A DNA stretch of 64,000 nt, from assembly GCF_009834365.1 (NCBI RefSeq), contig NZ_CP041348.1, forward strand, positions 2,393,001 through 2,457,000. The letters run 5' to 3'. The notes under the pieces are model-generated. The model saw only the letters and a program-made list of their open reading frames with translations. It was not told the DNA's origin and did no database searches. Positions 26,856-37,359 of the stretch are shown here, piece after piece (position 1 is the first letter of the stretch; each line of letters begins with the position of its first letter). The position numbers and the translations under genes are program-made. This DNA is from Komagataeibacter xylinus. Its GTDB lineage: Bacteria > Pseudomonadota > Alphaproteobacteria > Acetobacterales > Acetobacteraceae.

Positions 26856-27740
26856 TCAGAAAACCGAATGCCACGCCCGCTGGAAGACGTTGCGCCCCTG
26901 CTTGTTGTCCTTGCCGTCCACGCCCTTGATCAGGTGATGGGCGCGCAGGTGGATGTAGGCATCTTCGTACCACTTGCTGCTGGGGTAGTTATAGGCCAGC
27001 ACGGAGCCGGTCTTGCGGGCCTGTTCCAGCAGGCCCATGTCCAGATATACTTCTACCAGCCGCTCGAGTGCCTCGGGCACGTGGTTGGTGGTCTGGAAAT
27101 CCTGCACCACGCGCTGGTAGCGCCCGGCGGCAGCGGGGAAGTCGTTCTGCTGCTGGTAGTAGCGACCCACCAGCATTTCCTTGCCCGCCAGATGGTCGCG
27201 GCACAGATCGATCTTGAGCTGCGCATCACGCGCATAAGGGCTCTGGGGGAAGCGGGTAATCACCTCTTCCAGCGCATCCATGGCCTCGATTGTGCCCTGC
27301 TGGTCGCGCTGCACGTCGGCTACCTGCTCGTAATAGCATAGCGCGCGCAGGTAGAAGGCATAGGCGGCATCGGTGCTGGTGGGGTGCAGTTCCAGAAAGC
27401 GGTCAAGCTGCTGCACGGCCTCGGGATATTTGTTGAGCAGGTAGTTGGCATACCCCTCCATCAACTGCGCATTGGCCGTGTACTGGGAGTAGGGATAGTT
27501 GCGCTGAAGCGTGTCAAACTGGTTGACCGACAGCAGGTAGCGGTCCGAGCGCAGGGCATCGACACCGTTATTGTACAGTGTCTCGGCCGAGCCGACACGC
27601 GGCGCGCGCTCGTTGATGGTGCTTGCGCTGTTGCCGCATGCCGCCAGCAGGCCTGCCAAAGGCAGGAACACCAGCCAGCGTGCCGGCTGGCAGGGGCTGC
27701 GCGAAGGCTGCGGAGTTTGATGTGATATGCGTGCGAACAT
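26856..27740 (-). CDS. bamD: Outer membrane assembly lipoprotein BamD
   Basis: This 294-residue TPR lipoprotein of the BAM complex helps BamA fold outer membrane barrels. The signal peptide ends in a lipobox (GLLAACG), and TPR repeats follow (ALRSDRYLLSVNQFDTLQRN, YYQQQNDFPAAAGRYQRVV). The length is slightly over the E. coli protein. It lies between lpxC and recN on the same strand, with GGAAG before its ATG. Confidence 0.95.
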   Translation of the reverse strand: MFARISHQTPQPSRSPCQPARWLVFLPLAGLLAACGNSASTINERAPRVGSAETLYNNGVDALRSDRYLLSVNQFDTLQRNYPYSQYTANAQLMEGYANYLLNKYPEAVQQLDRFLELHPTSTDAAYAFYLRALCYYEQVADVQRDQQGTIEAMDALEEVITRFPQSPYARDAQLKIDLCRDHLAGKEMLVGRYYQQQNDFPAAAGRYQRVVQDFQTTNHVPEALERLVEVYLDMGLLEQARKTGSVLAYNYPSSKWYEDAYIHLRAHHLIKGVDGKDNKQGRNVFQRAWHSVF

Positions 27741-27782
27741 GCCAGCTCTTCCAGTTACGGGAGCTTTATATCATGTGCCGGG

Positions 27783-27822
27783 TGTGGGTGAAGTCTCCGC
27801 GTGCGGATTTCACACTCCCACA
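27783..27822 (-). terminator. Hairpin just after lpxC
   Basis: TGTGGG (27783-27788) faces CCCACA (27817-27822), with a second inner pairing of TGAA-and-TCCGC type segments. It starts at the base following the lpxC stop codon on the minus strand. There is no T-tract, so it may stabilise the message or act as a weak terminator. Confidence 0.4.
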
Positions 27823-28779
27823 TCACGCGGCCTGCGTACAGGGCTGGCCCACGGGCGTGTCGGCAGGGGCGACATGCCAGTTCGCCTTATCGGCAAACAG
27901 CTTGCGCAACAGGCGGTTATTAAGGGTATGGCCTGATTTGTGCCCCCTGAAATGCCCTTCGAGCAGGCCACCGGCCAGATACAGGTCGCCAATCGCATCA
28001 AGCACCTTGTGGCGCACGAATTCATCCGGGTGGCGCAAGCCTGCGGGGTTGAGCACGCTGTCGCCATTGACCACCACGGCGTTGTCGAGCGAACCGCCCT
28101 GTGCGAGCCCGATGGCGTGCAGGTGCTCGATCTCGGGCTGGAGCACAAAGGTGCGCGCCCGGCTCAGGTGCTGGCGGAACAGGTGGCCGTCAACCTGCGT
28201 TGCATAACGCTGCTGACCAATGGCGGCGGCAGGAAAGTCTATGGAAATATCAATGGCCAGCCCCGCTCGGCTCGCGGGGGAGAGTTCGGCAAACGCGTCG
28301 CCTTCTTCCACCCGCACGGGCCGGATGACATGGATATGCTGGCGGCGGGCCGCCTGCGGCCTGCGGCCTGCGCATTCGAGCAGGAACACGAATTCGGCGG
28401 CTGAGCCGTCGAATACCGGGATTTCCGGTCCATCCACCTCGACAAGCACGTTATCGATGCCACAGCCTGCGAGTGCCGCCATCAGGTGTTCCACCGTGGC
28501 AATGCGCGCGCCCTGTGGCCCGTGACCAAGTACCGTGCTCAGCTGGGTGTCCACTACCGTGTCGTAACGGGCGGTGACAGGCGGCATGGCGCAGTCGGTG
28601 CGATGAAAGACGATGCCGGTATTCTCTGCTGCAGGCGAGAGGCGCAGGCTGATTCGCGCGCCGGTATGCAGCCCGGTGCCCACGCTGCTGATCGGCTGGC
28701 TCAGGGTATGCTGCATCTGCCCATCATGGCTGACTGGCGACATGAAGGAAAAATGTGCGGGCGGCACCATGCCGTTCAT
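27823..28779 (-). CDS. lpxC: UDP-3-O-acyl-N-acetylglucosamine deacetylase
   Basis: This 318-residue zinc enzyme carries out the committed step of lipid A synthesis. Zinc ligands and catalytic residues are in view: EHLMAALAG (first His), IPVFDGSAAEFV, HKVLDAIGDLY and GHKSGHTLNN. I prefer the ATG at 28777-28779 because AAGGA lies eight bases upstream; an upstream ATG at 28827 adds 16 residues. It follows ftsZ in the dcw order. Confidence 0.95.
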   Translation of the reverse strand: MNGMVPPAHFSFMSPVSHDGQMQHTLSQPISSVGTGLHTGARISLRLSPAAENTGIVFHRTDCAMPPVTARYDTVVDTQLSTVLGHGPQGARIATVEHLMAALAGCGIDNVLVEVDGPEIPVFDGSAAEFVFLLECAGRRPQAARRQHIHVIRPVRVEEGDAFAELSPASRAGLAIDISIDFPAAAIGQQRYATQVDGHLFRQHLSRARTFVLQPEIEHLHAIGLAQGGSLDNAVVVNGDSVLNPAGLRHPDEFVRHKVLDAIGDLYLAGGLLEGHFRGHKSGHTLNNRLLRKLFADKANWHVAPADTPVGQPCTQAA

Positions 28780-28901
28780 TGCCTGTATCCTTGACGGAAA
28801 TGTGGGAGAACTCGCGGTAACTGGCATGGTCTCATGCTAGCGCCTTGTTTCCCGTTGGAACAGTCAAGGATTATTGCCTATTGTTACCTGTCTGCAAGGA
28901 A

Positions 28902-28929
28902 CTGGCGTGGTCCGGCCGGACCACGCCAG
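28902..28929. promoter_or_regulatory. Perfect 28-bp palindrome between ftsZ and lpxC
   Basis: Two 14-bp arms, CTGGCGTGGTCCGG (28902-28915) and CCGGACCACGCCAG (28916-28929), meet with no spacer. The site begins 8 nt past the ftsZ stop. No T-run follows in the direction of transcription. It could be an mRNA end stabiliser, a terminator without U-tract, or an operator. Confidence 0.7.
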
Positions 28930-28936
28930 GGTTGTG

Positions 28937-30442
28937 TCAGTGCGAGCGCCGACGCAGGAAGGCGGGAATATCAAGCCCCCCATCATCAGGCGGCGTGGTA
29001 TTGCCCGGCGCAGGCGGGGCTGGAGGCTGTGCCATGGGCTGCTGCTGCACCGAAGGCTCGGTGCGCTGGGGCTGCGGCGCCTCGGGCTGCGGCGGGGTGG
29101 AATGGCGGCGCAGCGCCCCGGTCACGATGCCGAACAGGCTACGGGGGGCGGCCTGTGGCTCAGGCGCCTGGGACCGGGCATTTTCCGTAAACAGGGGCGA
29201 GCGGGGCGAACTGCGCTGCGCCTGCGGTGGCACGGCATTGGGGGAGGGTGCGCGTGGTGCGCCAAGCGGGCGTTGCCCGGCACCGGGAGCCGGAGCATGA
29301 CCGGGCCGGGGCGGTGCGGCGTGCTGTAGCGGTGGCGCGGGCGGAGACTGCGGTGCGGCCTGGGCCGTGTTGGGGGCCACAGGCTGCGGTGCGGCCGCTT
29401 CGGGCGCGGGCTGCGGCGCGCTTGCGGGTTCCGCTGCCTCGGCAGGCTGGGTGGTGCTCCGGCCCGCGGGCGGGTTGTCGATGCCAGTGGCCACGACCGA
29501 GACGCGGATCTTGCCATTGAGCGAGGTGTCGATGGCGGAACCGAAGATGATGTTGGCGTCTTCCGCCACTTCCTCGCGGATGCGGTTTGCCGCCTGGTCC
29601 ACTTCGAACAGCGTCAGGTCTTCGCCACCCGTGATGTTGATGAGCAGGCCCTGCGCCCCCTTCATGGAGGTATCTTCAAGCAGCGGGTTGGAGATCGCGG
29701 CCTCGGCGGCGGCAATGGCGCGGTTATCGCCTTCGGCGTCGCCCGTGCCCATCATCGCCTTGCCCATTTCCGCCATGATGGTGCGGATATCGGCAAAATC
29801 GAGGTTGACGAGGCCCGGCGCCATCATCAGGTCGGTCACGCCGCGCACACCCATGTACAGCACGTTGTCCGCCATTTTGAAGGCATCGCGCCAGCTCGTG
29901 CTTTCATTGGCCATGCGGAACAGGTTCTGGTTCGGGATCACGATCAGCGTGTCAACGAACTGCTGCAACTCGGCAATGCCCGCCTCGGCCGACTTGGTGC
30001 GGCGCATGCCCTCGAACATGAAGGGCTTGGTCACCACGCCCACGGTCAGGATGCCGCGCTCGCGTGCCATGCGTGCAATGACGGGCGCTGCCCCCGTGCC
30101 GGTGCCGCCACCCATGCCCGCGGTGATGAACACCATATGCGCGCCATCAAGGTGGCGGGAGAGTTCATCGCATGCTTCTTCCGCCGCGGCGCGACCGATT
30201 TCGGGCTTGGCGCCTGCGCCAAGGCCCTGCGTCAGGTGCGGGCCAAGCTGGATGCGGCGGTCGGCCTTGCTGTGCGAAAGCTGCTGGGCATCAGTGTTGG
30301 CGACAATGAATTCCACACCCTGCAACTGCGAGTGGATCATGTTGTCCACCGCGTTGGTACCACCACCGCCAACCCCGATCACTGTAATGCGGGGGGTGAA
30401 ATCGGAATGATTCTGCTGCGGGATGGTCAGGTTGAGGGTCAT
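28937..30442 (-). CDS. ftsZ: Cell division GTPase FtsZ
   Basis: This is a 501-residue tubulin homologue that forms the division ring. The GTP loop [14 protein letters not shown], the tubulin signature [13 protein letters not shown] and the T7-loop region are intact. After about residue 320 a Pro/Ala/Gln-rich linker of some 170 residues leads to the conserved C-terminal peptide [12 protein letters not shown], which binds FtsA and ZipA-like partners. The long linker is usual in alphaproteobacteria. The ATG at 30440-30442 is preferred over a frame extending 13 residues further, as GGGAG lies upstream. Confidence 0.98.
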   Translation of the reverse strand: MTLNLTIPQQNHSDFTPRITVIGVGGGGTNAVDNMIHSQLQGVEFIVANTDAQQLSHSKADRRIQLGPHLTQGLGAGAKPEIGRAAAEEACDELSRHLDGAHMVFITAGMGGGTGTGAAPVIARMARERGILTVGVVTKPFMFEGMRRTKSAEAGIAELQQFVDTLIVIPNQNLFRMANESTSWRDAFKMADNVLYMGVRGVTDLMMAPGLVNLDFADIRTIMAEMGKAMMGTGDAEGDNRAIAAAEAAISNPLLEDTSMKGAQGLLINITGGEDLTLFEVDQAANRIREEVAEDANIIFGSAIDTSLNGKIRVSVVATGIDNPPAGRSTTQPAEAAEPASAPQPAPEAAAPQPVAPNTAQAAPQSPPAPPLQHAAPPRPGHAPAPGAGQRPLGAPRAPSPNAVPPQAQRSSPRSPLFTENARSQAPEPQAAPRSLFGIVTGALRRHSTPPQPEAPQPQRTEPSVQQQPMAQPPAPPAPGNTTPPDDGGLDIPAFLRRRSH

Positions 30443-30520
30443 GCTGGGCTCCCGATGGATGGGGGGTAGGCGTGCTGGCATACTAACGGCAAAAGTACAA
30501 TAAAGGGTTTCCGTGCAAGA

Positions 30521-31927
30521 TCATACCCTATCACGTATGAAATCCACAAAACGTCTTACAAGGCCGCCGGGGCGGGCATTGCGCGTGTCGGGTTCGCCCA
30601 TTTCATCGGCGGCGCCCGCAGCCCAGGCCAGTAATCCGGCCGATGTGGAGAACATGGGCCAGGTGGCTGAGTTTTCAGGCAGGCCCACAATGCGGCGGGG
30701 GCGGCCAAGACGCACCTGCCGGTTGAGGATGCGCGCCGCCATCGGCCCGATTCCCTCAAGCAGAGAACCACCGCCGGTCAGGATCACGCGGCCGTCGGCT
30801 GCAGGCCCTACGGCTGCCATTTCCAGCCTGTCACGTATCATTTCCAGGGTTTCCTCCACGCGTGGATGTATGATCGAGACAATCTTTGAGCGTGAAATTC
30901 TGACATAATGATGGTCGTTATCGCCAATCAATTGCACGAGGATGGGATCGTGATCATCGCCCGCGAGCAGTTCGGCCGAGCCATACATGGTCTTGAGCCG
31001 CTCGGCGCTGTCGATCGAGGTGGAAAGTCCCTGTGCAATATCGCGTGTGATATGCAGCCCCCCCACCGGAATCGTGGCCGTGTGCAGCAGCCTGCCCTCG
31101 CCAAACACGCCGATTGAAGTCAGTCCGCCGCCCATGTCCACCACGGTTGCGCCAAGGTTGCGCTCGTCCTCGCTCATCACCGCAAGCCCCGAGGCCAGAG
31201 GGGAGGACACCATGCCCGCGATCTTGAGTTCCACGCGTGACAGCACGGCCTCGAGGTTGCGCAGCGCCGTGGTGTTGGCATCGATCACATGCAGCCGTGC
31301 GGAGAGCAGGTCGCACAGATGCCCGCGCGGGTCGAGCACTTCCTGCGTATCATCCACCGCATAGTCGAGGGGCAGGGTATGGATGGCCGAGCGCCCTTCA
31401 GAGATGGCGCGCAGCCGCCCTTCGGCAATGATGCGACTGACATCGCCCTCGGTGACCTCGCGCCCGCCAATGGGCCAGCGTGCGTTGATGTGACGGCTCT
31501 CGGGGTGGCCGCATGACAGGTTGACGAAAATCGAATCGCGCCGCTCGGTCGCCATGTCTTCTGCCTGCGCCACGGCGTTGCGTATGGCCGATTCCGCCTC
31601 GCGCAGGTCCACGATACCGCCCGAGCGCACCCCGTGCGAGCGCCGCCAGCCATGGCCAAGGATGCGAATGGTGTTGTCAGGCTCGCCCCGCCCGATCAGG
31701 CAGACGATCTTGGTCGAGCCGATATCAAGCACGCTGAACGGCCCGGTGCGCAGCTTGCGCGTGGGCATGCGCTCGGCGGCGGGCACAAGGGTTGCGGGCG
31801 CGCGCGGGCGGGGCACGCGGGCTGGCACGGCAGGGCCACGGATGGCTGGTACCGCAGGGGTTGCCGGTGTGGTCGTGCGTGTTGCGGGAAGGGTCGTCCC
31901 GACCGGTCCCGGCACTGGATAGGTCAT
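30521..31927 (-). CDS. ftsA: Cell division protein FtsA with an N-terminal extension
   Basis: This 468-residue actin-like protein links FtsZ to the membrane. The actin-fold begins near residue 63 (FSVLDIGSTKIVCLIGRG). Further motifs are VVDMGGGLTSIGVFG (phosphate 2) and ILTGGGSLLEGIG (adenosine). The C-terminal amphipathic helix LVRRFVDFIRD is intact. The first about 55 residues are Pro/Ala/Thr/Arg repeats not found in E. coli FtsA. The ATG overlaps the ftsQ stop by 4 nt. Confidence 0.96.
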   Translation of the reverse strand: MTYPVPGPVGTTLPATRTTTPATPAVPAIRGPAVPARVPRPRAPATLVPAAERMPTRKLRTGPFSVLDIGSTKIVCLIGRGEPDNTIRILGHGWRRSHGVRSGGIVDLREAESAIRNAVAQAEDMATERRDSIFVNLSCGHPESRHINARWPIGGREVTEGDVSRIIAEGRLRAISEGRSAIHTLPLDYAVDDTQEVLDPRGHLCDLLSARLHVIDANTTALRNLEAVLSRVELKIAGMVSSPLASGLAVMSEDERNLGATVVDMGGGLTSIGVFGEGRLLHTATIPVGGLHITRDIAQGLSTSIDSAERLKTMYGSAELLAGDDHDPILVQLIGDNDHHYVRISRSKIVSIIHPRVEETLEMIRDRLEMAAVGPAADGRVILTGGGSLLEGIGPMAARILNRQVRLGRPRRIVGLPENSATWPMFSTSAGLLAWAAGAADEMGEPDTRNARPGGLVRRFVDFIRDRV

Positions 31928-32859
31928 GCCCGCCTCCGTTTCAGGCCGTTATCGGGGGAAAGCCATGGCCGCGTGGGTACCTGCTCGCCCGTGGGGGCTG
32001 CCTGTGGCGGGCTGTCGCCCTGGTCGGATCCATTGCTGTTGTCATTCGGCGTCACGGGGTTCTCACGGATGATCAGGCGGTCTGGCAGGCGCATGTCTAT
32101 GGCGATAACGGGCCGGTCGAGTATTTTTATGGTTTCCTGCATTTGTGCAAGACGCTTGAGCGCTGCAGCTTCCTGCCCTTCGGGCAGCAGGATGGTCGTG
32201 CCGTTGCGCAATGTCAGGTTCCACCGGCGCTGCCCCACGCGGGCTGCGGCCACGACATGGCTGCTCACCTCGGGCTGGGCCGTGAGTTCATCGATCATGG
32301 CGGCGGCGGCGAGATTGGCGTCGGGTCCAACCACAAGCGGCAACTGGCGGAAGGCCTCGGCATCCTTGCCGGTCATGCCCTTGTCACGTACCTGGTTGCC
32401 CGCCCGGTCGATCAGCATGAAATGTCCGTGATTCTGCCACACGGCAAAAGGCTGGCGCTCGAACAGGTGGATGAGGATGGTGCCCGGCAGGTGGCGCTCG
32501 ACCACGGAATGATCGACAAAGGGCAGCGCGTCGATGCGCTCACGCGCGGCCTTGACCGAAAAGCCGAGAATGAAATCTCCCGTGCGCACGCCCAGCGCTT
32601 CCTGCAATGCGCTTTCGCTGGTCAGCACGCAGCCGGTCACGTCAATCTCGGTAATGCGCAGCGGCAGCATGTTGATGATCCGCCCCCTGAGTGTGGCAAA
32701 GCGCGGGTCCGAGCCGACATGGCGCAGCACCGTGATGCCGCCCGCCACCAGCGCCCCCAGCACCAGCACCAGCAGGGCCGGGCGGATCAGGCGTTTCTGG
32801 CGGCGCAGGAAGATCGAAAGCCTTGATGGGCGGTCGCCGCTGTCGGTCGGTCGCCTCAT
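31924..32859 (-). CDS. ftsQ: Cell division protein FtsQ
   Basis: This 311-residue bitopic protein has a basic cytosolic N-terminus, one membrane helix (PALLVLVLGALVAGGITVL), then the POTRA domain (ITEIDVTGCVLTSESALQEA) and FtsQ beta domain, with a Pro-rich tail. The start ATG at 32857-32859 overlaps the ddl stop as ATGA; a longer frame into ddl adds 12 residues. It forms the core complex with FtsB and FtsL. Confidence 0.94.
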   Translation of the reverse strand: MRRPTDSGDRPSRLSIFLRRQKRLIRPALLVLVLGALVAGGITVLRHVGSDPRFATLRGRIINMLPLRITEIDVTGCVLTSESALQEALGVRTGDFILGFSVKAARERIDALPFVDHSVVERHLPGTILIHLFERQPFAVWQNHGHFMLIDRAGNQVRDKGMTGKDAEAFRQLPLVVGPDANLAAAAMIDELTAQPEVSSHVVAAARVGQRRWNLTLRNGTTILLPEGQEAAALKRLAQMQETIKILDRPVIAIDMRLPDRLIIRENPVTPNDNSNGSDQGDSPPQAAPTGEQVPTRPWLSPDNGLKRRRA

Positions 32860-33797
32860 GTACGGCAGGTCGCCTGGTCGATCATCCACTGGCACAGCGT
32901 GGCGTAGTCCATGCCGCAGGCGGCGGCCTGCTCGGGCAGCAGCGATGTAGGCGTCATGCCCGGCTGGGTGTTGGTTTCCAGGATCACGAGGCGGCCGGGC
33001 AGGTCGGCGCCCGCCGTGTCATCATAACGGAAATCGGTGCGGCTCGCCCCCCGGCAGCCCAGCGCGCGGTGGGCGGCAAGGGCGAGGTCGCGTGCCTGTT
33101 CAAAGGCGGCGGGATGGATGCGCGCGGGCAGTTCGTGGCATGAGCCGCCTGCGGCATATTTGGCCTGATAGTCATAAAAGGTGGGGCCGCTGCCGGTGGG
33201 CGTGATGTCGGTCACGGTCAGGGCGCGGTCATGCAGCACGCCCACGGTCAGTTCGCGGCCGGGAATGTATTCCTCCACCAGCATGTGGGTGCCGAATGTC
33301 CACCCCCTTGCCACCTCGGCGCGGCGGTTGCTGCCTGCGCGGATGATCTCCACCCCCACCGATGACCCCTCATTGAGCGGCTTGACCACGTAGGGCGCGG
33401 GCAGCGGGTCGGCGGGTTCGAGTTCGGCGGGAGTGATGCACATGCCGGTGGCAATGGGCAGGTCCGCCGCGGCAAACACGGCGCGGGCGGCATCCTTGTC
33501 CATGGCGGTGGCCGAGGCCCGCACGCCGGAATGGGTGTAGGGAACGCCCATCCAGTCGAGTATGCCCTGAATTGACCCGTCCTCGCCAAAGCGGCCATGC
33601 AGGGCGTTGAACACGGCGTCGGGCCTGCTTGCCTGCAGGTCGCCCACCAGGGCCAGCAGGTCGGCAGTGGGGTCGATGGTGTGTACGTCATGGCCAAGGC
33701 TGCGCAGCGCGTCCACCACGTTGCGCCCGCTATCAAGGCTGACGTCGCGCTCGGCGGAGAGACCGCCCATCAGCACGCAGATGCGGCGGCGTTTCAT
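32856..33797 (-). CDS. ddl: D-alanine--D-alanine ligase
   Basis: This 313-residue ATP-grasp enzyme makes D-Ala-D-Ala for the peptidoglycan stem. Motifs are MGGLSAERDVSLDSG, HGRFGEDGSIQGIL, VVKPLNEGSSVGV and LVILETNTQPGMTPTSL. The start ATG at 33795-33797 overlaps the murB stop by 4 nt; the longer frame adds unrelated residues. Confidence 0.97.
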   Translation of the reverse strand: MKRRRICVLMGGLSAERDVSLDSGRNVVDALRSLGHDVHTIDPTADLLALVGDLQASRPDAVFNALHGRFGEDGSIQGILDWMGVPYTHSGVRASATAMDKDAARAVFAAADLPIATGMCITPAELEPADPLPAPYVVKPLNEGSSVGVEIIRAGSNRRAEVARGWTFGTHMLVEEYIPGRELTVGVLHDRALTVTDITPTGSGPTFYDYQAKYAAGGSCHELPARIHPAAFEQARDLALAAHRALGCRGASRTDFRYDDTAGADLPGRLVILETNTQPGMTPTSLLPEQAAACGMDYATLCQWMIDQATCRT

Positions 33798-34765
33798 GTG
33801 TCTTCTCCCGTGTGATGGGGGGCGGGCCGCCCGATGCGCCTGATCTCCCACCGGAGCGTGACAGCAGTATGGTCATGCACGCGCTGGCGCACGAGATCAC
33901 CAAGCTGCTCAAGGTCGGCGGCGGTTGCGGTGCCGGTGTTGAGCATGAAGTTGCAGTGCTTCTCGCTGATCTGGGCACCACCCACCACAAGCCCGCGGCA
34001 GCCTGCGGCGTCGATCAGTTCCCACGCCTTGCGCTCCGATTCGTCAGGGGCGGGATTGCGGAAGGTGGAACCACCTGTGCGGGCACGCACAGGCTGGGCG
34101 CCCTCGCGAGCAGTGCGGATCTCGTCAATGCGCTGGCGGATGACCGCAGGCGGCGCCTCCTGCGCGTTGAGGCGGGCGCGCACCACCACGGCGTGGGGCG
34201 GCAGGCTGGCATGGCGGTAGCCAAAATCAAGCGAGGCGGCGGGCAGGCGCAGCATTCCGCCATCGCGGGTCACGATCTCCACCCAGTCCAGCACGGTCGC
34301 CATGTCCGAGCCGTAAGCGCCCGCGTTCATCGCCACCGCGCCGCCGATCGAGCCGGGAATGCCCGCCAGGAATTCAAGCCCTGTCAGCCCGGCTTCAGCA
34401 GCATGCTCGGCCACCGTCATGTCCAGGCAGGCCGCCCCCACGATCAGGCCATCGCCATCGCGGCGGATGGTTGAAAAACCACGGGCGAGGCGAATGACCA
34501 GCCCGTCAATCCCGCCATCGCGCACGATCACGTTCGAGCACGCGCCCAGTGGCAGCACCGGCACCTCAAGCGGCAGGCGGCCCAGCACCTGGGCCAGATC
34601 CTCGGCGCTGGCGGGCTGGAACAGCAGTTCGGCCGCACCGCCCACGCGGAACCATGTACGCGGACCCAGGGCGGCCTGTGGGGTCAGGCGGCCACGGGGG
34701 CGAAAGCCCTCCGTGTCCAGACACTGCGCCCATTGCGGCAGGGTAGGGGCAGGATCAGCGGTCAT
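33794..34765 (-). CDS. murB: UDP-N-acetylenolpyruvoylglucosamine reductase
   Basis: This 323-residue FAD enzyme reduces UDP-GlcNAc-enolpyruvate to UDP-MurNAc. The FAD-binding stretches are [17 protein letters not shown] and [20 protein letters not shown]. The C-terminal domain has GSTFRNP with the catalytic serine and [13 protein letters not shown] (type I/II features). The start is set at MTADPAP (34763-34765), which overlaps the murC stop by 4 nt. Confidence 0.97.
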   Translation of the reverse strand: MTADPAPTLPQWAQCLDTEGFRPRGRLTPQAALGPRTWFRVGGAAELLFQPASAEDLAQVLGRLPLEVPVLPLGACSNVIVRDGGIDGLVIRLARGFSTIRRDGDGLIVGAACLDMTVAEHAAEAGLTGLEFLAGIPGSIGGAVAMNAGAYGSDMATVLDWVEIVTRDGGMLRLPAASLDFGYRHASLPPHAVVVRARLNAQEAPPAVIRQRIDEIRTAREGAQPVRARTGGSTFRNPAPDESERKAWELIDAAGCRGLVVGGAQISEKHCNFMLNTGTATAADLEQLGDLVRQRVHDHTAVTLRWEIRRIGRPAPHHTGEDT

Positions 34766-36210
34766 GAATGGGCATCCGCCTTCTGGGCGGGGGCATGGGC
34801 AATGCCCTGCAGTTCTGCCAGCTGGGCAGGCAGCGCCTGCGCCCAGTTGGTGATGCTGCCCGCGCCAAGGCACACCACGAAGTCACCGGGGCGGGCAATG
34901 GCGTTGATCATTTCCGCCAGGTGCTCCGGCCCCGGCAGCGGCACGACCGAGCGGTGCCCGCGCTCGCGCAGGCCCTCGACCAGCGCATCGCGGTCAATGC
35001 CCTCGATCGGCTGCTCGCCTGCGGCATACACATCGGCAATGATGACCGTGCCCGCGTCGTTCATGCAGGTGCAGAACTCGTTGAACAGGCTCTTGAGGCG
35101 CGAATAACGGTGCGGCTGCATGACTGCAATCACGTTGCCAGCGCCTGCCTGCCTTGCGGCCTTCAGCACGGCTGCGATCTCGACGGGGTGGTGGCCGTAA
35201 TCATCGATGATGGTGATGCCCCCGGTCTCGCCCGTGCGGGTGAAGCGGCGCTTGACACCACGGAAGGCGGCAAAGGCCGAGCGGATGGTGGCGTCGTCGA
35301 TTTCCATCTCGGTGCCGACTGCAATCGCCGCCAGCGCGTTCTGCACGTTGTGGTGGCCCAGCATGGGCAGGCGGAACGGCCCCGCCCGGCGCGAGCGGTT
35401 GCGGTTGCGGTTGGTGATCACGACCTCGAAGGTCGCGCCCAGCTTGTCGGTAATCACTTTCTCGGCGCGCACATCGGCCTGCGGCGAGAAGCCATAGGTG
35501 ATGATGCGGTGGTCGGACAGGCGCGGGATCATCTGCTGCACGGCGGGGTGGTCGATGCACAGCACGGCAAAGCCGTAGAACGGAATGTTCGAGACAAACT
35601 GGTCATAGGCCGCCTGCATCGCCTCTTCCGTGCCCCAGTGGTCGAGGTGCTCGGGGTCCATGTTGGTCACGACCGTAATGACCGAGGGCAAGCGCAGGAA
35701 AGAGCCATCGCTCTCATCGGCCTCGACCACCATCCAGTCGCCCGAACCCATGCGGGTGTTGGTGCCATAGGCCTCGATAATGCCGCCATTGATGACCGTG
35801 GGGTCAAGCTTGGCGGCCTCGAGCACGGCGGCAACAAGGCTGGTGGTGGTGGTCTTGCCATGCGTGCCGCCAACGGCAACCGACCAGCGCAGGCGCATGA
35901 GCTCGGCCAGCATCTCGGCGCGGCGCACCACCGGGATCAGGCGCGCGCGTGCGGCCACCACCTCGGGGTTGTCGCGCTTGACGGCGGTGGAGGTGACCAC
36001 CACCTGCGCGCTGCCAAGGTTGGCCGCGTCATGGCCAATTGTGACGGGAATGCCGGAAGCACGCAGGCGCGCGACATTGGCACTCTCGGCAATGTCGGAG
36101 CCCTGCACCGCATAGCCAAGCATATGCAGCACTTCGGCAATACCGGACATGCCAATTCCGCCAATGCCGACGAAATGAATGGTGCCAATCGAAAGGGGCA
36201 GGGCTCTCAT
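34762..36210 (-). CDS. murC: UDP-N-acetylmuramate--L-alanine ligase
   Basis: This 482-residue Mur ligase adds the first amino acid to UDP-MurNAc. The front has [19 protein letters not shown] (nucleotide-sugar binding), then the ATP loop [24 protein letters not shown] and the C-terminal [12 protein letters not shown] segment. It is separated from murG by 33 nt, the largest gap in this part of the cluster. Confidence 0.98.
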   Translation of the reverse strand: MRALPLSIGTIHFVGIGGIGMSGIAEVLHMLGYAVQGSDIAESANVARLRASGIPVTIGHDAANLGSAQVVVTSTAVKRDNPEVVAARARLIPVVRRAEMLAELMRLRWSVAVGGTHGKTTTTSLVAAVLEAAKLDPTVINGGIIEAYGTNTRMGSGDWMVVEADESDGSFLRLPSVITVVTNMDPEHLDHWGTEEAMQAAYDQFVSNIPFYGFAVLCIDHPAVQQMIPRLSDHRIITYGFSPQADVRAEKVITDKLGATFEVVITNRNRNRSRRAGPFRLPMLGHHNVQNALAAIAVGTEMEIDDATIRSAFAAFRGVKRRFTRTGETGGITIIDDYGHHPVEIAAVLKAARQAGAGNVIAVMQPHRYSRLKSLFNEFCTCMNDAGTVIIADVYAAGEQPIEGIDRDALVEGLRERGHRSVVPLPGPEHLAEMINAIARPGDFVVCLGAGSITNWAQALPAQLAELQGIAHAPAQKADAHS

Positions 36211-36243
36211 CTACTCAGGTCTCCGTATTCGCGCTGCCGGGAA

Positions 36244-37359
36244 TTAAGCGGTGCGGGGCATGTCAGGCAAGCGGGCTTCTATCATATCGGCCAGAAGGTG
36301 GGCGGCATCGGGGCGGCCAAGGCGGCTCGCGGCCTGCGCCGTGCGGACCAGCAGGTCGCGGTCAGCCAGCAAGGTGCTCAGGCGCTGCGTGAGCGCGGGT
36401 GCGCTAAACTCGGGCTGGCGGATCATCCACGCAGCCCCCGCATCGACCAGCGCCTGCGCGTTTGCCCCCTGTTCATCGCGTGCGGCAATGGGCAGCGGCA
36501 CCAGCACGGCAGGGCGGCCTGCAACCGTCAGTTCCGCTACCGATGAGCCACCCGCCCGGCCAATCACCAGGTGGGCTGCGCGCAGCAGGCCGGGCACGTC
36601 ATCAAGAAAGGGGGCTATGGTGGCGGGAATGCCAGCCGTTTTATAAGCCGCCTGCACGCGTTCGACATCCTCCGCGCGGGCCTGCTGGGTCACCTGCAGC
36701 CGCGCGCGCAGCGCAGGCGGCAGGGCGGCAAGGGCGGGCGGCACCACGTCGCTGAACACACGCGCGCCGAGTGATCCACCCCACACCAGCAGGTTGAGCA
36801 CGCCATTGGAGGGTTCATAGCCTTCCCCCGCCAGTGCCGCGATGTCAGGCCGCACCGGCATGCCGGTCAGCGTGGTGGGCACGCCTGTCGGTACGCCTGC
36901 CACCGTGGGGAAGGAGGTGGCGATGCCATCCATGCGCGGGGCCAGGAAGCCATTGGCCTTGCCCAGCACTGCATTGCCTTCATGCATGAACAGCAGCGGG
37001 CGGCGGCTTTTGCCCAGCAGGCTGCCGCCAAGCAGCGGCGGCACGGAGGGGTAGCCGCCAAAGCCGATGATGGCGGCAGGGCGGATGCGCCCGATAATGC
37101 CGCGTGCCTGCAGCGTGCCCCGCGCCAGCGCGAGCGCAGCCCGGCTGGCCCGCACCAGTCCACGCCCGGCAATGCCTGCGCCAGGCAGCACGAATTGCGG
37201 GCGACCGGCAAACACGCCACTGTCGCGCCCGCCTGCGCGCTGGTCGGTCATGAGGATGATGTCATGCCCCCGGCGCACCAGTTCGCAGGCCAGCGCCTCG
37301 GCGGGGAAGAAGTGGCCGCCGGTGCCCCCGGCTGCGATGGCAATGCAGTGTTGGGTCAT
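36244..37359 (-). CDS. murG: Lipid II synthase MurG
   Basis: This 371-residue GT28 glycosyltransferase adds GlcNAc to lipid I on the inner face of the membrane. Motifs are AGGTGGHFFPAEALA and the C-terminal VIGRAGGSSVAELTVAGRPA. The ATG at 37357-37359 overlaps the ftsW stop; upstream frames are not conserved. Confidence 0.96.
   Translation of the reverse strand: MTQHCIAIAAGGTGGHFFPAEALACELVRRGHDIILMTDQRAGGRDSGVFAGRPQFVLPGAGIAGRGLVRASRAALALARGTLQARGIIGRIRPAAIIGFGGYPSVPPLLGGSLLGKSRRPLLFMHEGNAVLGKANGFLAPRMDGIATSFPTVAGVPTGVPTTLTGMPVRPDIAALAGEGYEPSNGVLNLLVWGGSLGARVFSDVVPPALAALPPALRARLQVTQQARAEDVERVQAAYKTAGIPATIAPFLDDVPGLLRAAHLVIGRAGGSSVAELTVAGRPAVLVPLPIAARDEQGANAQALVDAGAAWMIRQPEFSAPALTQRLSTLLADRDLLVRTAQAASRLGRPDAAHLLADMIEARLPDMPRTA

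Noticed and set aside
34768..36546. Plus-strand 592-aa frame opposite murC and murG
   Set aside because: Shadow of two certain Mur genes.
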